DNA of 64,000 nt from Micrococcus sp023147585 (GTDB taxonomy: Bacteria > Actinomycetota > Actinomycetes > Actinomycetales > Micrococcaceae), in NCBI RefSeq assembly GCF_044872765.1, contig NZ_CP085253.1:372001-436000 (forward strand), read 5' to 3'. The translations under genes and the position numbers were made by a program. Shown here in pieces: positions 63,275 through 64,000 of this stretch (its first letter is position 1; each line of letters starts with the position of its first letter). The notes beneath the pieces were generated by a model that was not told the DNA's origin, did no database searches, and saw only the letters and a list, made by a program, of their open reading frames with translations.

Positions 63275-64000
63275 GTGGCCGAGACCATGGATGTGACCGA
63301 GCGCAATCTCATTCCGGGCATGGGGGAGGAGGGCGAGAAGCTCGCCGTCACCCAGGAGGCCCCGAAGGCCGCGGCGCAGCCGCGCCGCACCGGAGGCTCC
63401 CGCGCGGACCGCGTGAGCTCGTACGAGCTCGCCGACTTCCCGGTGCTCACCGGGCGCGAGGAGGACTGGCGGTTCACCCCGCTCAAGCGCCTGGGCGGGC
63501 TGCACCTGCCCGGCGGCGACGACGCGCGGCTCACCGGCGCGGCACCGACCGTGACCGTGTCCGAGCACGAGGGCGTCTCCGTGGAGACCGTCTCGCGCGA
63601 GGACGCGCGCGTCGGCTCCGTGCTGACGCCGGACGACCGCGTCTCCGCCGCGGCGTGGGCCTCGACCTCCGAGGCCGTCGTCGTGACGGTCGCGGCGGGA
63701 GCCGAGGTCGCCGAGCCGATCCGGATCGAGGTGACCGGCGCAGGCCCCCAGGCCGCCGCCGCGCACCTGACGGTCATCGTCGAGGAGAACGCCCAGGCCG
63801 ACGTCGTGATCCGCCACCGCGGCTCCGCCGTGCTGGCCCAGAACGTCGAGTTCGACGTCCGCCGGGACGCCCGCCTCAACGCAGTCTCCCTGCAGGCGTG
63901 GGACGAGGGCGCCGTGCACGTGTCGGCGCAGCAGGCCTCCGTGGCCACGGGCGCGCACCTCACGCACGTGACCGTCTCCCACGGCGGCTCGCTGGTGCGC
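63275..64000 (+). CDS. sufD: SufD, Fe-S cluster assembly protein (3' truncated by window)
   Basis: First 242 codons of the SufD partner of SufB, running off the window end. It starts VAETMDVTERNLIPGMGEEG, then ELADFPVLTGREEDWRFTPL and the beta-helix part with VRHRGSAVL-like strands. GTG 63275 abuts the sufB TGA with no gap; ATG 63287 is an alternative start. sufC and sufS are expected beyond the window. Confidence 0.92.
   Translation, partial: MAETMDVTERNLIPGMGEEGEKLAVTQEAPKAAAQPRRTGGSRADRVSSYELADFPVLTGREEDWRFTPLKRLGGLHLPGGDDARLTGAAPTVTVSEHEGVSVETVSREDARVGSVLTPDDRVSAAAWASTSEAVVVTVAAGAEVAEPIRIEVTGAGPQAAAAHLTVIVEENAQADVVIRHRGSAVLAQNVEFDVRRDARLNAVSLQAWDEGAVHVSAQQASVATGAHLTHVTVSHGGSLVR

Overview
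The window is very GC-rich (codon third positions are almost all G or C) and carries a gene order typical of Actinobacteria: ANTAR regulator, polA, rpsA, coaE, uvrB, uvrA, uvrC-rapZ-yvcK-whiA, gap-pgk-tpiA-secG, tkt-tal-zwf-opcA, ctaB/ctaA and sufR-sufBD. Together with the high proportion of TGA stops and an IS481-type element, this suggests a Micrococcaceae genome, most likely Micrococcus luteus or a close relative. The genus is inferred from the sequence, not searched. 52 complete protein genes plus a truncated sufD, one tRNA, one candidate small ORF, one IS and one candidate riboswitch are listed.

Layout. 1-2324: pyruvate kinase, a convergent PdtaR-type ANTAR regulator, and tRNA-Leu(CAA). 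2325-8702: a leader with no TA dinucleotide, then a complete Mrp Na+/H+ antiporter operon (A/B fused, C, D, E, F, G). 8742-16471: hotdog thioesterase (minus strand), then polA, two tandem Eis-like acetyltransferases and rpsA. 16579-18532: a minus-strand pair, RsmC-like methyltransferase and YigZ. 18670-25215: a BCCT osmolyte transporter fused to a degenerate dephospho-CoA kinase domain, the true coaE directly behind it, uvrB, and an MFS transporter. 25201-30072: an accessory-looking block with a SatD-like gene under two palindromes, its membrane partner, a YcsI/DUF1445 gene and two TerC genes, the second behind a probable yybP-ykoY riboswitch. 30112-34966: alpha/beta hydrolase, DUF3516 helicase and MBL hydrolase on the minus strand. 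35071-43723: uvrA, then the tightly overlapped chain plsC-uvrC-rapZ-yvcK and whiA. 43922-49271: sodA, gap, an IS481-family element inserted in the pgk promoter, then pgk-tpiA-secG. 49381-56846: tkt-tal-pgi-zwf-opcA on the minus strand. 57081-64000: ctaB, ctaA, an ABC transporter pair, sufR, sufB and the start of sufD.

How it works together. Most of the window is central metabolism and housekeeping: lower and upper glycolysis, the pentose phosphate pathway, heme A synthesis, Fe-S assembly, nucleotide excision repair and Pol I. The RapZ-YvcK-WhiA unit links carbon flux with envelope and division control. Promoters follow a plain pattern, a TANNNT -10 hexamer. At about eleven genes it sits 6-7 nt before the start codon, which predicts leaderless mRNAs. 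At others it lies further upstream with a Shine-Dalgarno site.

Most notable are the BCCT-pseudoCoaE fusion beside real coaE, the SatD gene with cyclase-like motifs and operator-like palindromes over its promoter, and the IS whose transposase stop codon comes from its own target duplication while splitting the pgk promoter. Functions are read from motifs and family knowledge. No database search or folding program was run.
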